Positions 35,592 through 45,577 of a stretch of 64,000 nt of DNA are shown piece after piece (the stretch's first letter is position 1; each line of letters begins with the position of its first letter). A program made the position numbers and the translations under genes. The notes under the pieces were generated by a model. It ran no database searches, was not told where the DNA came from, and was given only the letters and a program-made list of their open reading frames with translations. This stretch comes from Melampsora larici-populina 98AG31 (taxonomy: Eukaryota > Basidiomycota > Pucciniomycetes > Pucciniales > Melampsoraceae), in NCBI RefSeq assembly GCF_000204055.1, contig NW_006768785.1, positions 276,403-340,402 of the forward strand, given 5' to 3'.

Positions 35592-35861
35592 CAAACTTAT
35601 ATAAGTCCCATACGCTTCGGCCCCGTCGGCACACGTACCACGTACCTCCGAGCGCCAGCGAGGGACTTACGCCCTATCGCCAGATCCTCGCGTGAGACTA
35701 GACAGGGCATTTGCCCAAATTCTGTCTTCTCCCCTACTCTCTATTCTAACTTATCAACTCGTGAAAAGTTGATAATGAAAAGTGAGCGCACAGGCTCCAG
35801 CTTTCATTTGCAACCCTCCATCCCTCATCTACCTCATGGGATCAAAAGTTGTGATCAAATA
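35592..35861 (+). repeat. Left TIR (270 bp) of the 7.6-kb element
   Basis: Nearly identical to 42950-43219 reversed. Contains the inner palindromic blocks ACTTATATAAGT and ATCAACTCGTGAAAAGTTGAT. Confidence 0.95.
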
Positions 35862-36079
35862 ACTAACATCGGGGCCGTACATGTCCCAAAATGACTGCGG
35901 CGTCCAAAACCCCAGTAAGGTAGGCATAACGGATTTAAACTGCTCATCAAACTGCAGTTTGGGCATCACGCATGATTTTCAACTAAGTCACCGATTTCCT
36001 TCATCACACGTTTCAGTGGCACCACATCGTTGCACCACTTTCACGCACACCACCGAACCTTGTCCCATATCTACTTGCG

Positions 36080-38791
36080 ATGCTCCGAAGGAGTCAGTCT
36101 GCCGCCAATGCGCAGAGCTTAGAAGCGCTCATCGGGATCAGCGAAGACGAGCAATATCAGCTAATTGGCGACTTGTTCAAGGCCAAATACGGATATCCGG
36201 CTAGACCACAGCAACTCGAAGCTGTGGTAAACCTTCTCAATGGCCGAACCACTTTCCTACTAGCCGGTACAGGCTTTGGCAAGAGTCGCGTGCCGGAAAT
36301 GGTGTATCTGGCGTTTGACGAACTTTATGCTCCGATCTTGCTCAGCATAAACCCGTTAGATGCATTAGGCGACGACCAGGCAAGTGGACAAAGGACCTCG
36401 TAGACTAGTCGCACCCGACTGACAGCAACTATCTGTATTCTTCAGGTCAGCGAGAAAGCCAAGGTGCAATTGAAGGCTGTGAATTTGACCAGTGCAAATT
36501 GTACTCGCGAGACGTGTGACGCGATTATCCAAGGGCAATTCAACTTCGTATACGTGGTAAGGATGTTACGTCTCATCCTTGCTGCTCAACACTTGCCAAA
36601 TTGACTACAATTCGATGTCATGTTTGTAGAGCCCGGAGATAGCTTTAACAAGCGAGGCCTTTGACCGCTTGTGGACGGATCCGCGTTTTCAGTCCAGGCT
36701 GGTACTGAACGTGGTCGATGAGGCCCACATGGTCTATACGTGGGGCCTCGTCGAGACCGGACAAGCTAAACGACTCGCCAGTTGGACCCGTATTCACGAC
36801 GGTGGCGCGTTTCGCCCTTCCTACGGCCAGCTCGCCCGGCGGTTCCTCAGTTCTGACAAGGTCCCTTTGTTGTTGATGTTGGCTACATGTACCCCTCAAG
36901 CTGTCCATGCAATTTTGGTGAACCTGAAGTTGGATTTGACTTACGTTCAATTTGTGAGAGCTGAGCTCGCCCGCCCTGAAATTCGACTCATCCGGCGTAC
37001 CTTCAAACGTCCTCTCCAAAGTTCCTTACGCACGATGTTCGCACACCACACTGCCGTGCAAACGTGTGAAATTCCTCCAACGTTGATCTACTCGGGCACC
37101 CAAAACGCGACCCTAGAGCACTTGGAGTTGATCAACTTGGCCCGAGGCCAACCTCTGGAAGCTCGAAATGGCTGTTCAACATTTGCCCGGCGTTACCATG
37201 CCACCACCGGCGACAACACGAAATTGGCCGCGGTCGAGGCATACGCAGCAGCCCAACTGGCGGTCATTTGCTGTACACTGGCGCTCGGATTAGGGCAGAA
37301 CTGGCATCGGGTTCGCCGTGTGGTCATCGTAGGTCGACATGACCCATGCAACGTCATTCAAATGACTGGGCGGTGCGGCCGTGACGGGAGACAGGGACTC
37401 GGTTTCCTCCTGGTGGAACACTGTCGCACGAATGGCAAGAACCAAATCGACCAATTTGACACGGCGGCCGTCATGTCTGACGACGACCGCATGGATGCTC
37501 TATCTATCACACCGGTGTGCCTCAGGATAGCGCTTGCTATTGATCTTGAGTAAGTCTCGGATCCCTAATCGAGTAGTATGTGCACTAGCTGATCTCAGGC
37601 CGGCTCATACAGGCATGGGTACATACCGCTGGACAAAGACTCGATCTTCGTTCTCAGGGAGCATGCCCGACAGCGCGAAGCTGGTATGTCCCAGTGCAAA
37701 TGCTCCAACTGCCTTCCTGAGGAAGCAGAAGCACTGTGGCTCGCTCAGGCCGCCCTCACGACAGCCAACATCGACGCGGCCTTGGAGATGACCGAAGACC
37801 AGCTGCTTGACCTCCTGGAGGAGCAGCCGAATCAGGCTCTTGCCCCGACTGAAGATTTGCGGCCCGCCATCTTGCCTTGTGGCAGCGATGATCCGATATT
37901 GGAAAATGGATCCCTGGAAAACCTTGTCACGCGACTCGATCGAGCATTCACTGCGTTCTGGATAACCCAGTTCACTGGGCCTTGCCATCTGGGGCCAGAC
38001 GATTACTTTGGCCAAGATATGGCATGGGACCTGGCGAAAAATGTAGACATATTGGTCAACAAGGACGATTTCAGTCTGGTCCTGGGGGGGGAATGTATAC
38101 CCGGACAACTTGATTGCCTTTTTGACGCATTTCAAATGTGGCGCTCTGATACCGCGGCCGCTGGTTGTGTCGCGGCTGCAGCCAAACGCAGGGCTTCCAG
38201 CAGCCGGCATTACCCAAGAAAATCATTTCCGTCGAAGGGTCTCGACTTGCGAAAGAACGTGCCGATGCGGCAAAAACAGCAACAAGGGAGGCCAGGGCCA
38301 TGGAGAAGAGGCTTTTGGCGGAAGCAAAATCAGCGGAAAAAGTTGCTGCACAGGCGAAACGCGCATATGAGAAGGCAGAAGGTGAACGTCGCCGAAATGA
38401 AGCAAGGGATGCTTTATCGAAGGAACGAGCCGCCCTGCGGGCGGACACCCAGGCAGCACGGGCACGAGTGACCACCTTGAAGCGTTCATCTGCTGCCTCC
38501 GCAAGCGACGCGCTGGGGGCAAACACCTCTGCCCGTCGTCCCCTTTGCAAGATGGCTAAACGGGGCGCTGGATCAGAAATGGATTTACTGGTATGGAAGA
38601 TCTTAAGATTGATGGTTAAGTACTATTGATTACATCTCGTGTTGACAATCTGGGCTCGTTTATAGGTGCCTCCGCCTACTCCTCTTCAGGATGTTCGGCG
38701 CTCGGCCGGTCCCACGACGACAACACGTCAGTTGCCCCCCAGCGAAACCTTGACGATTGACCCGAGGCTGTATCAGCACGGATCATTCTGA
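36080..38791 (+). CDS. RecQ-type ATP-dependent DNA helicase, transposon-encoded
   Basis: Exons: 36080-36379 (GC donor GCAAGT), 36446-36556, 36630-37548, about 37610-38160, about 38215-38590, and 38665-38791 with stop TGA. The helicase core shows a Q-like region PARPQQLEAV, Walker A LAGTGFGKS, SPEIAL, the DEAH box VVDEAHMV, LLMLATCTP (motif III), and motif VI QMTGRCGRDGRQG. This order is that of RecQ superfamily 2 helicases. Downstream is a Cys cluster CKCSNCLP, a ~150-residue region and an Ala/Arg/Lys-rich coiled coil (KERADAAKTATREARAMEKR). RecQ enzymes unwind DNA in recombination and repair. Here the gene lies inside TIRs, so a role in mobilisation or replication of the element is likely but unproven. 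Fourth and fifth exon limits are approximate. Confidence 0.85.
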
Positions 38792-39083
38792 TCATTTGGC
38801 GCAATCCTACCTTCCAAAGGTTTGGAACGGCTGCTGACGGACGGCGGGCTGGGGACTGCCCTAAGTGTTCTTTAGCGTATGCCAAAAAGGCCTGGAGGGA
38901 GGGACCAGTGATGGTGTCACTGTTTGGTTGAAATATCAATGTGTGTCCCGAGTTTGTTTTGAAGAGGTGCATAAGCTTGCGCAACTGTAAACGGAGTTAA
39001 ATAGTTTGAGCGGGAAAATCGATTGCAATGTATCATGACCTTTGATGAAGATCACATTGACCAAACATTACGCACCATCGGTA

Positions 39084-41580
39084 TCAGGTTGGATAACAGC
39101 TCAGTGAGCCGTTGGATATCAGTTCCGTGACCCTGTTGGACATTTCGGATGTCCCATCCGCGTGAGAAATCTGATCAGAGGTCTGACCTAGAATGGAAGT
39201 CACACAGGGATACATTCGACGTACAGTGTTGTTATAGACGCGCTTTAAATAGAAGATGCTAATCTCCAGGAATTCGTCAATTGGTAGCCAATGGTCCGCA
39301 CGGTCATTGGAAGGTAGCAATAAGCAATGTTTGATTGCATGTGCGAGTTCATGAGGTAAGTCCTCTTCTAGAAGTAAGACAATTCTTGGTATATGCCGGG
39401 AATAGTGAGAGAGACCCTGAATTCCCTGCGCCATTACTGACCAGTGTTTCCACATCCGTATGAGGCGACCGATGTCACCTGCCCTGGTGGCTTCGTGTGC
39501 TTCCACTATGGTCGCAAAGTCGCGTAGCCGCAACATCAGGTTATAACGCGTTGGGTCCGTTTGAAGTCGCGCGGTTTCCAATGAAGATGCGTCAAAATAC
39601 GCATCCCAGACCTTATTGATAAGCCGCTGACAACCCGAGGGCGAAGCCAGGTCGATGTCTTCATGCGCATCTAAAGTCTGCCTTTCCGCGGAATGCTAGT
39701 GTAAGTCCTTACCCCACTATGCAACATCGAGCTTAATTACATAAACTAACCTGATAATATGGACTAAATTTCCTTTATGAAGCAATCTAGAAGAGCGCAT
39801 TACCGTGTTGAAGTCTTGCGCGGCGGGGTGTTTCCGATATTCACCACCCAATGCAAATAATGACCTCCACGCTCCCAAGTCATCACCATTGTCAGACTTG
39901 CCCCAATGGTGAGTCAGGAGCGCTTTCGAGAAATTCCACATCGTGTGGGCGCCTCCAAATATCGATAAGACCCATTGAATCCCCTCAAAAGAGTCGATCG
40001 GCGGAAATCGTTTCATTCTCAGGCTCTCCAACAATTGGTTGGAGCCTACATCGCCGCCGGCCACCAACAACTTCTCCGCATACTTGTCTTTGTCGAGGCC
40101 GATCTGTTTGATTACCGCGTCGATCACTCGCGAAACGCCCTCAGCGGAGGAATCAGGAGCATCGATCATACGTAAGAAGTGTATGTTTGAACGGTGCATC
40201 TCAATGGGATCCACCGGAGGCGGCCTGGTTGTCACGTTCGCCAGTCTATTGGGGTCCGGCGAGCCTGGAAGGTATGTGGCATATTCTTTCAGAGCTTTCC
40301 CGATCTGTGCCTTCACCACTAATACCCAATGTTCAGCTTCCTCGGGCGTAGGACAAAAAGACGAGGTAGAGCCGGCCTTGCGGTGCGCGATATGCATTGC
40401 ATCGAGGAATGATGCAAGGCTGACAGCCTCCTCTGTGCATTTGGCCTGCAGACACGCACGTACGACAATGTAAAACCCCCAAGTGCCGTGGAAAAGCCAA
40501 GAAGATGCCTCCACGCGGGTGTTATGTATTTTCAAGTGGATGTCTATGTTATCGTAGACCAATAAAGGTAGCAGTTTATGATTGATTTTAAATAAGTCCA
40601 TAAGTCGGTCCTCTTGTAACCGACAAAGATGGTCCATCGCTGACAGTGTGCTTTTCCTTGATATGGTCATTCCATGAAAATGAAGCCATTCATTAACGCG
40701 ACAGGTAACGCCGCCCGCGTAAGTCATCATGCTGTTTGCCATAGCAAGGGCGTTTGAGCGACGATTGCAGCACACTGCGATCATCGCACATAGCATCACG
40801 GGAAGCTAGAGCAGGTCATACAAGGGGAACATAACACCAATCAGCGATTCCTGCTTTCCCATTAAGGCGGGAAGAATGACATCCAGACCTTGGTAAGTTT
40901 TAGCGCGGCTTGGTCCGCGGGCGTTCCTTTCACGAATACCATATTCTCCATTGACATGACTGTCTCTTCATCTAGCACTCCAGGTTCTTCTGGCCCTCCT
41001 TCAGGCTCTTCCGCGTCCAAATCACCTGAAGTGACAGTGTCCTGAGATAAACCATCCGGTGCCCCGCTGCCTTCGTCCTCGAGTTGGTCTGCCTGATTGC
41101 ATTGATTCAAACCAAGGGCAAGCTTCCCATGGATCAGGGAGTGTAGGAATTTCATTCCTGTTACCACTTGCTTCTCACGATGACTCTCCGCACTTTTGCT
41201 GAAAAAGTCCGGCGTAATCTTATTTGAACTTACATATGCCCCGGTAGGAAAATTCCCACGAGGCACTTCCTGCGAATTGACTATGGCAGAGGCCTAATGC
41301 ATAAGATCAGTCCACCGGTTCCAGCATCCTCGCCAACACTGTAGCTCATTTGACTTACTTCTTCCAATATCAACTCCTCCCAGTCGGCTCGTCCCTCTTC
41401 ACATGACCGCGAAAGCTTGCCCAGGTTGCGAACTATGGATCGGGTTTGCTTGAAAGCAAGGCCAACTTTCATGAGCCGCCGACGATAGACCAACGAGGGG
41501 TCCAGGGATGACATAAACGTGACCATGAATTGTTTAGGCGTTAAATCTAGCTCGGACAGGTATTTTCAGACTAGGAGGGT
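39084..41580 (-). CDS. DUF6589-like protein, candidate transposase
   Basis: Exon pieces: about 41577-41358 (YLSELDLTPKQFMVTFMSSL), about 41292-40862 (SQEVPRGNFPTGAYVSS), 40805 to about 39740, and about 39677-39084. The large central exon has LVYDNIDIHLKIHN, an acidic pair, then LLVAGGDVGSNQLLESL, and a Trp/His-rich stretch GGAHTMWNFSKALLTHHWG. The order LTPKxF, SLDPSLVYRRR, PRGxxPxGA, YDNxD, GGDxxS matches basidiomycete DUF6589 proteins as I remember them. The conserved acids in DNIDIH and GGDVGS could form an RNase-H-fold (DDE) active site; this is inference. In the proposed 5' exon a TGA precedes KYLSEL, so the true N-terminus is unclear or lost. The gene is convergent with the helicase gene in the same element. 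Confidence 0.6.
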
Positions 41581-42177
41581 GCGAGCCAGCGTGCTGGCCG
41601 TTTCGCTTGTGGATACGGGGAGATCCCCTGCCATCATGGGGAGTTATTGTGTATTGGGAGTCACGTAGACAGTGTATAGCTACACCTCGAAGGCTTATAT
41701 TACGCGTGCCTGTGCCCTACGCAGAGGTCACAGTCATTATTGTCACCTCTGTTCTGCAAGGCACCATCATTCCGGACAGAGAGAAAATGTTTCTAAGTTA
41801 CTCCTTTGGTAATAACTTGCCAAAAGGTTTCACCACGAGAGCTTGACTGAACAGATAGCGAAGGGACCTGGCTGTGGGATTGTGCCAAGCTGAGACACGC
41901 GGCCAGGCACTATCCACATGTTTGACGCCGAGAGCATGTCCAACTGGGTTGGTTCCAACACCCAGCCGCGTATCATTCCCAATTTGGCAAATGATATAAG
42001 GTAGGCATCTCGGGTTACAGCCCAAAGCTAAACGTTTCAGACGTCTCCGATATGTGGGATGTTATTTGAGTGGGATATTTGTTCAATCACGCTCGGGAGT
42101 AGAAAAATCAACCAAGGCCCCCCAGTCCACCAAACCCTCTCGACCCACCTCGAAAACACTGATTATTGCTTCGCCTA

Positions 42178-42597
42178 ATGAATCCGTATGAAGAACCCCT
42201 ACTCGACTTGGAAGGTGCCATCGGGAGGATTACTCAGACCATCGAAGGCGAGGGTTTGAGCGTTGAATCCTTCATTGACGCTGTTGGGGGTCCCTACCCC
42301 ACATCGGTCACCAAACAGCGAGATTTGGAACCGTCGACGGCGAGTGGGATTCGCCAGACAGTGGAAATCGTCCGCTTCATCGAAGCGAGCTCTTTGAGTG
42401 TCTGGGGATTTATCTTCAACTTCCTCGACCATCGCTTCTTGCGCCAAAGGCCTCAAAGACACGACTTGCGAGGGTTTTCACCGGAGTCAAGGTCTTTGAT
42501 CACCAACATCCTTCTCGGCATCCGTGATGTGATCTACGAGGCTGGCAATGGGGAAGCAGTCTGGCGCCCCTTTATACAAGGAAATGACGCATACTGA
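42178..42597 (+). CDS. Small unidentified protein in the 7.6-kb element (139 aa)
   Basis: The ATG at 42178 opens MNPYEEPLLDLEGAIGRI and runs to TGA at 42595. It is GC-rich like its neighbours in the element and contains helical segments (SLSVWGFIFNFLDHRF, RSLITNILLGIRDVIYEA). No motif is recognised. It lies 350 bp from the right TIR and diverges from the DUF6589-like gene, so a shared promoter region (41.6-42.17 kb) is possible. It could also be the first exon of a longer gene. Confidence 0.45.
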   Translation: MNPYEEPLLDLEGAIGRITQTIEGEGLSVESFIDAVGGPYPTSVTKQRDLEPSTASGIRQTVEIVRFIEASSLSVWGFIFNFLDHRFLRQRPQRHDLRGFSPESRSLITNILLGIRDVIYEAGNGEAVWRPFIQGNDAY

Positions 42598-42949
42598 ATG
42601 GACCCTTCATTCATTCAGGCTGATGCTCTCAACATCAATGTCGATGAGCTGGCCACCGACACAGATTACTCAGGATGAAGAATGCGATGCATGGTTGATC
42701 GCGCGCTGGTTAGGCTAACGTAAGTTTTGCAACATTCGCAAGTATTGATCTCCATGAGCCTGACTGATATCTGTCTGATCCACGCTCAGCATAAGTACTT
42801 CGTAGTCCAGGTCCATCTATATCATGAGAAATGCATTATGAACTGCTGTTGGATCTGTAAAGATTTTACTCGCGAGCTCCAACGATTCTGACGCGCAGCG
42901 TTAGACACACATGTAGACAAACTTGGCCCCGATGTTTGGGCCCAGAGGG

Positions 42950-43219
42950 TATTTGATCACAACTTTTGATCCAATGAGGTAGATGAGGGATGGAGGGTTG
43001 CAAATGAAAGCTGGAGCCTGTGCGCTCACTTTTCATTATCAACTTTTCACGAGTTGATAAGTGAGAATAGAGAGTAGGGGAGAAGACAGAATTTGGGCAA
43101 ATGCCCTGTCTAGTCTCACGCGAGGATCTGGCGATAGGGCGTAAGTCCCTCGCTGGCGCTCGGAGGTACGTGGTACGTGTACCGACGGGGCCGAAGCGTA
43201 TGGGACTTATATAAGTTTG
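42950..43219 (-). repeat. Right TIR (270 bp) of the 7.6-kb element
   Basis: Reverse complement of the left TIR, ending GACTTATATAAGTTTG, followed directly by the TTGAGACAT duplication. Confidence 0.95.
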
Positions 43220-43819
43220 TTGAGACATATGCAATTGAGCTGATAGAGAATTGAAAGATACCAGCTGGTGAGGGCTACAGTGGAGTATTTTGTTGAGCTC
43301 AATTGAACATTAGCAGAGCTTTTGAAACCAATCCTACTCTTACGCTACCATCGAAATATGTACTCCTTGATCAACTGGGTTTATTCCAAAAGATCCTTGT
43401 TCTTCTAGGCGTAATTGAGAGCTACTCTTGACCGGTCTTCAAAAGGAATCTTGAACTTTCAGAAACCCTCAAAGTAGTACATTTGACCCCAGAAATACGG
43501 ATTTGACAACCAAGAATGCGGCTAAATCCTGGAGGTGTGAATCATGCACTCATAGATAGCAGACCATTTTATATGATTAGATTGAATCGATTTGAGAAGG
43601 TGATACATATCAAATCGTGACAGTTGAAAACTACCAAATTTACATTTTGGATGACGATGATCATCAATTTTTCAAAAACAAAGTGTGACATGATTTATGA
43701 CGTCATGGTGATGAAATCTAAATCACTGAAACCGATTGTCTTCAAGTCGATTGGTTGATTCTTTACCTTCTTCTCTTTACCTTCAAATTCATCATCCAGT
43801 ACTTCTTTACTTTCGCAAA

Positions 43820-44667
43820 AAAAATGGCAGAATCACTCTCAGATCCAAAAGATCCCAATCATTCAATCGACTCAGTTTAGTCAAAATCCATTATGTATCC
43901 TTTTCATCTCATTTTTGGATCATTCAAAACTAACCAATCCATTAATCTGATCAACAGGTCATAGAAGATTATTCATCATCTGGTATACCAGATAAAAAAT
44001 CAGCTCATATCTTTGCTGGTATTGGTGCTTTATATCTTATACTTTTATCTATTCCTCTTATAGCTTTTCCTAGATTCTTAGTTTTACTCTTAGGTCCTAC
44101 ACTTCTAGTCACTGAAGGAGTGGAAGATGAATCTAGTAAAGGTTCAGGTCAACCTCAAGTATTGAGAACACTCAATGGTCTAGAACTTTACCTTGGAGTG
44201 AGTCCATCAATCTTCAAAGAAGATGATCAAGTCAAATGATGAGATGAAAGCAACTGAGATTTGATTTGATTGATTGAACCAACAGAGATTAGTTGGTTTA
44301 AGTTTCATCACTTTAGCTATCATTTTAATCCTTCAAACTGGTGCTATTCCATTAACGACTTCATTAGCCCATGATCATTCAAAAGAAGAATCTGCACCTT
44401 ATCGTCAACCCACGGTGTTCTTTGTGACTGTTTTCTTTGGTTTATTGGGATTTTCTTCTTGGAATGTTGGATTGACAGTCATTGGACTTTCTGGTTCAGC
44501 TCTAGCTGCCTGGGGAACGTTTGTTTTCTTATTCGCAGTTGGTAACGTAAGTGTCTCTTATATCTCCCTGGCTTGGGTGCCTTGACTTTTTTTAATATCA
44601 TTCTTGTGGTTCTTATTCGATTTAGTCAAAGTCAAGAACCGTATCTTTCAGAAAGAAATCAAAGTGA
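43820..44667 (+). CDS. Small conserved-looking fungal membrane protein
   Basis: Three downstream exons are clear and phase-consistent: 43958-44197, 44286-44546 and 44626-44667 (stop TGA). They encode hydrophobic segments IFAGIGALYLILLSIPLIAF, LVGLSFITLAIILILQTGAI, PTVFFVTVFFGLLGFSSW and SGSALAAWGTFVFLFAVG. The protein ends in a short basic tail (KSRTVSFRKKSK), so four transmembrane helices are expected. The ELYLGRLVGL segment and the layout recall a conserved fungal family of unknown function. The first exon lies upstream of the donor at about 43913 (RITLRSKRSQSFNR is in the right frame), but no ATG in that frame is evident, so the start is uncertain. A palindromic TGACGTCA at about 43697 is a possible bZIP site in the promoter. 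Confidence 0.65.
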
Positions 44668-45577
44668 AATTGACAGATTGGATCTCGTGCTTGTCACCCT
44701 ACCAGATCAAGGAGTTGGATGCACATAAACAACAGCCAGACCTGGAGGGTATATCTCAAGCTTCAAGTTTAAACAGCAGGAGTAAACAGTTTTGTGATCA
44801 CTATGAATCAAATAATCATTTAAACATGCCGGTAGTTAATTTTGACGTGCTTCCGTTTCACCGATCATTGGATCAGAGATTCTGAATATGATACCCTTTT
44901 CCCTGAATCTCATATCATGTGAATGTAGATTGGCAAAGAAAAGATAATATATCTCGTGCCCCCTTAAGAAGTTTGAACCTAACATCCTCAATGTCTCAAA
45001 TATACCATGAAACCACAGCGTGCAAAATGAACAAATTATCCAAGATGTTAGGAGTATCCTTGCAGTACATTTACACACACAGACACGAACGTCAAAATCA
45101 AGGTGAGAGACAAACAAAGAAAAACAAAGATCAATAAGTTAGTTGTGCTTTCAAAAGAAGTATCACTGATCAAAGATTTCTACAATGCAAGAAAAGTGTC
45201 AAAAGCCAGATTGATGAAGTATGTATATACTTCAAGTTAACATGAATGGGAGTTTACTCAAGAGAATCTACATTAGCGTTTTGCATCTACATATCTATAT
45301 CTATGTATCACAAACAATTCCTGTTCTTTTCCTTTCAGTAATCTTTTCAACACCTTTTAAAAATCTTTCTCAAATTAATCTTTTTTTGTCCAAGAAGAAA
45401 AATTTAAATATATAAGAACGATAAAGAAAGTGAAACTGGTTTTCCAATAAAGAAAATCAATCAAATTAAAATAGAAAGGAAAATTATCAGTCAAATGACT
45501 TTTTCTGTACTTTTACTTTTTCTATACACATGATGATCAGAGAATGATGAGAATGATTCGGATTAGTTTTGTCTTGT
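44668..45577. other. Convergent intergenic region
   Basis: Lies between two converging genes. AT-rich and without a supported feature; probably holds both 3' ends and polyadenylation signals. Confidence 0.4.

Larger units (their letters stand above)
35592..43219. mobile_element. 7.6-kb TIR transposon with RecQ-type helicase and DUF6589-like gene
   Basis: TTGAGACAT occurs exactly outside both ends (35583-35591 and 43220-43228), a perfect 9 bp target duplication. The ends are 270 bp inverted repeats starting CAAACTTATATAAGTCCC; by eye I count only about three mismatches. The 7628 bp contain a RecQ-like helicase gene (+), a DUF6589-like gene (-) and a 139-codon frame (+). The helicase gene is unbroken; the DUF6589-like gene may have a damaged 5' end. 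Near-identical TIRs mean a young insertion. The GC content is clearly higher than in neighbouring host genes, consistent with spread from elsewhere. The 9 bp duplication is in the range of Mutator-like elements, but no MULE transposase is visible. Confidence 0.9.

Noticed and set aside
35514..35894. 126-codon frame overlapping the left end of the 7.6-kb element
   Set aside because: The same peptide is read from the opposite end (42866-43234, minus). It is translation of the 270-bp TIR, not a gene.
37605..38210. 201-codon minus-strand frame
   Set aside because: Antisense to the coding frame of the RecQ-type gene (CKCSNCLP region), which continues the helicase protein.
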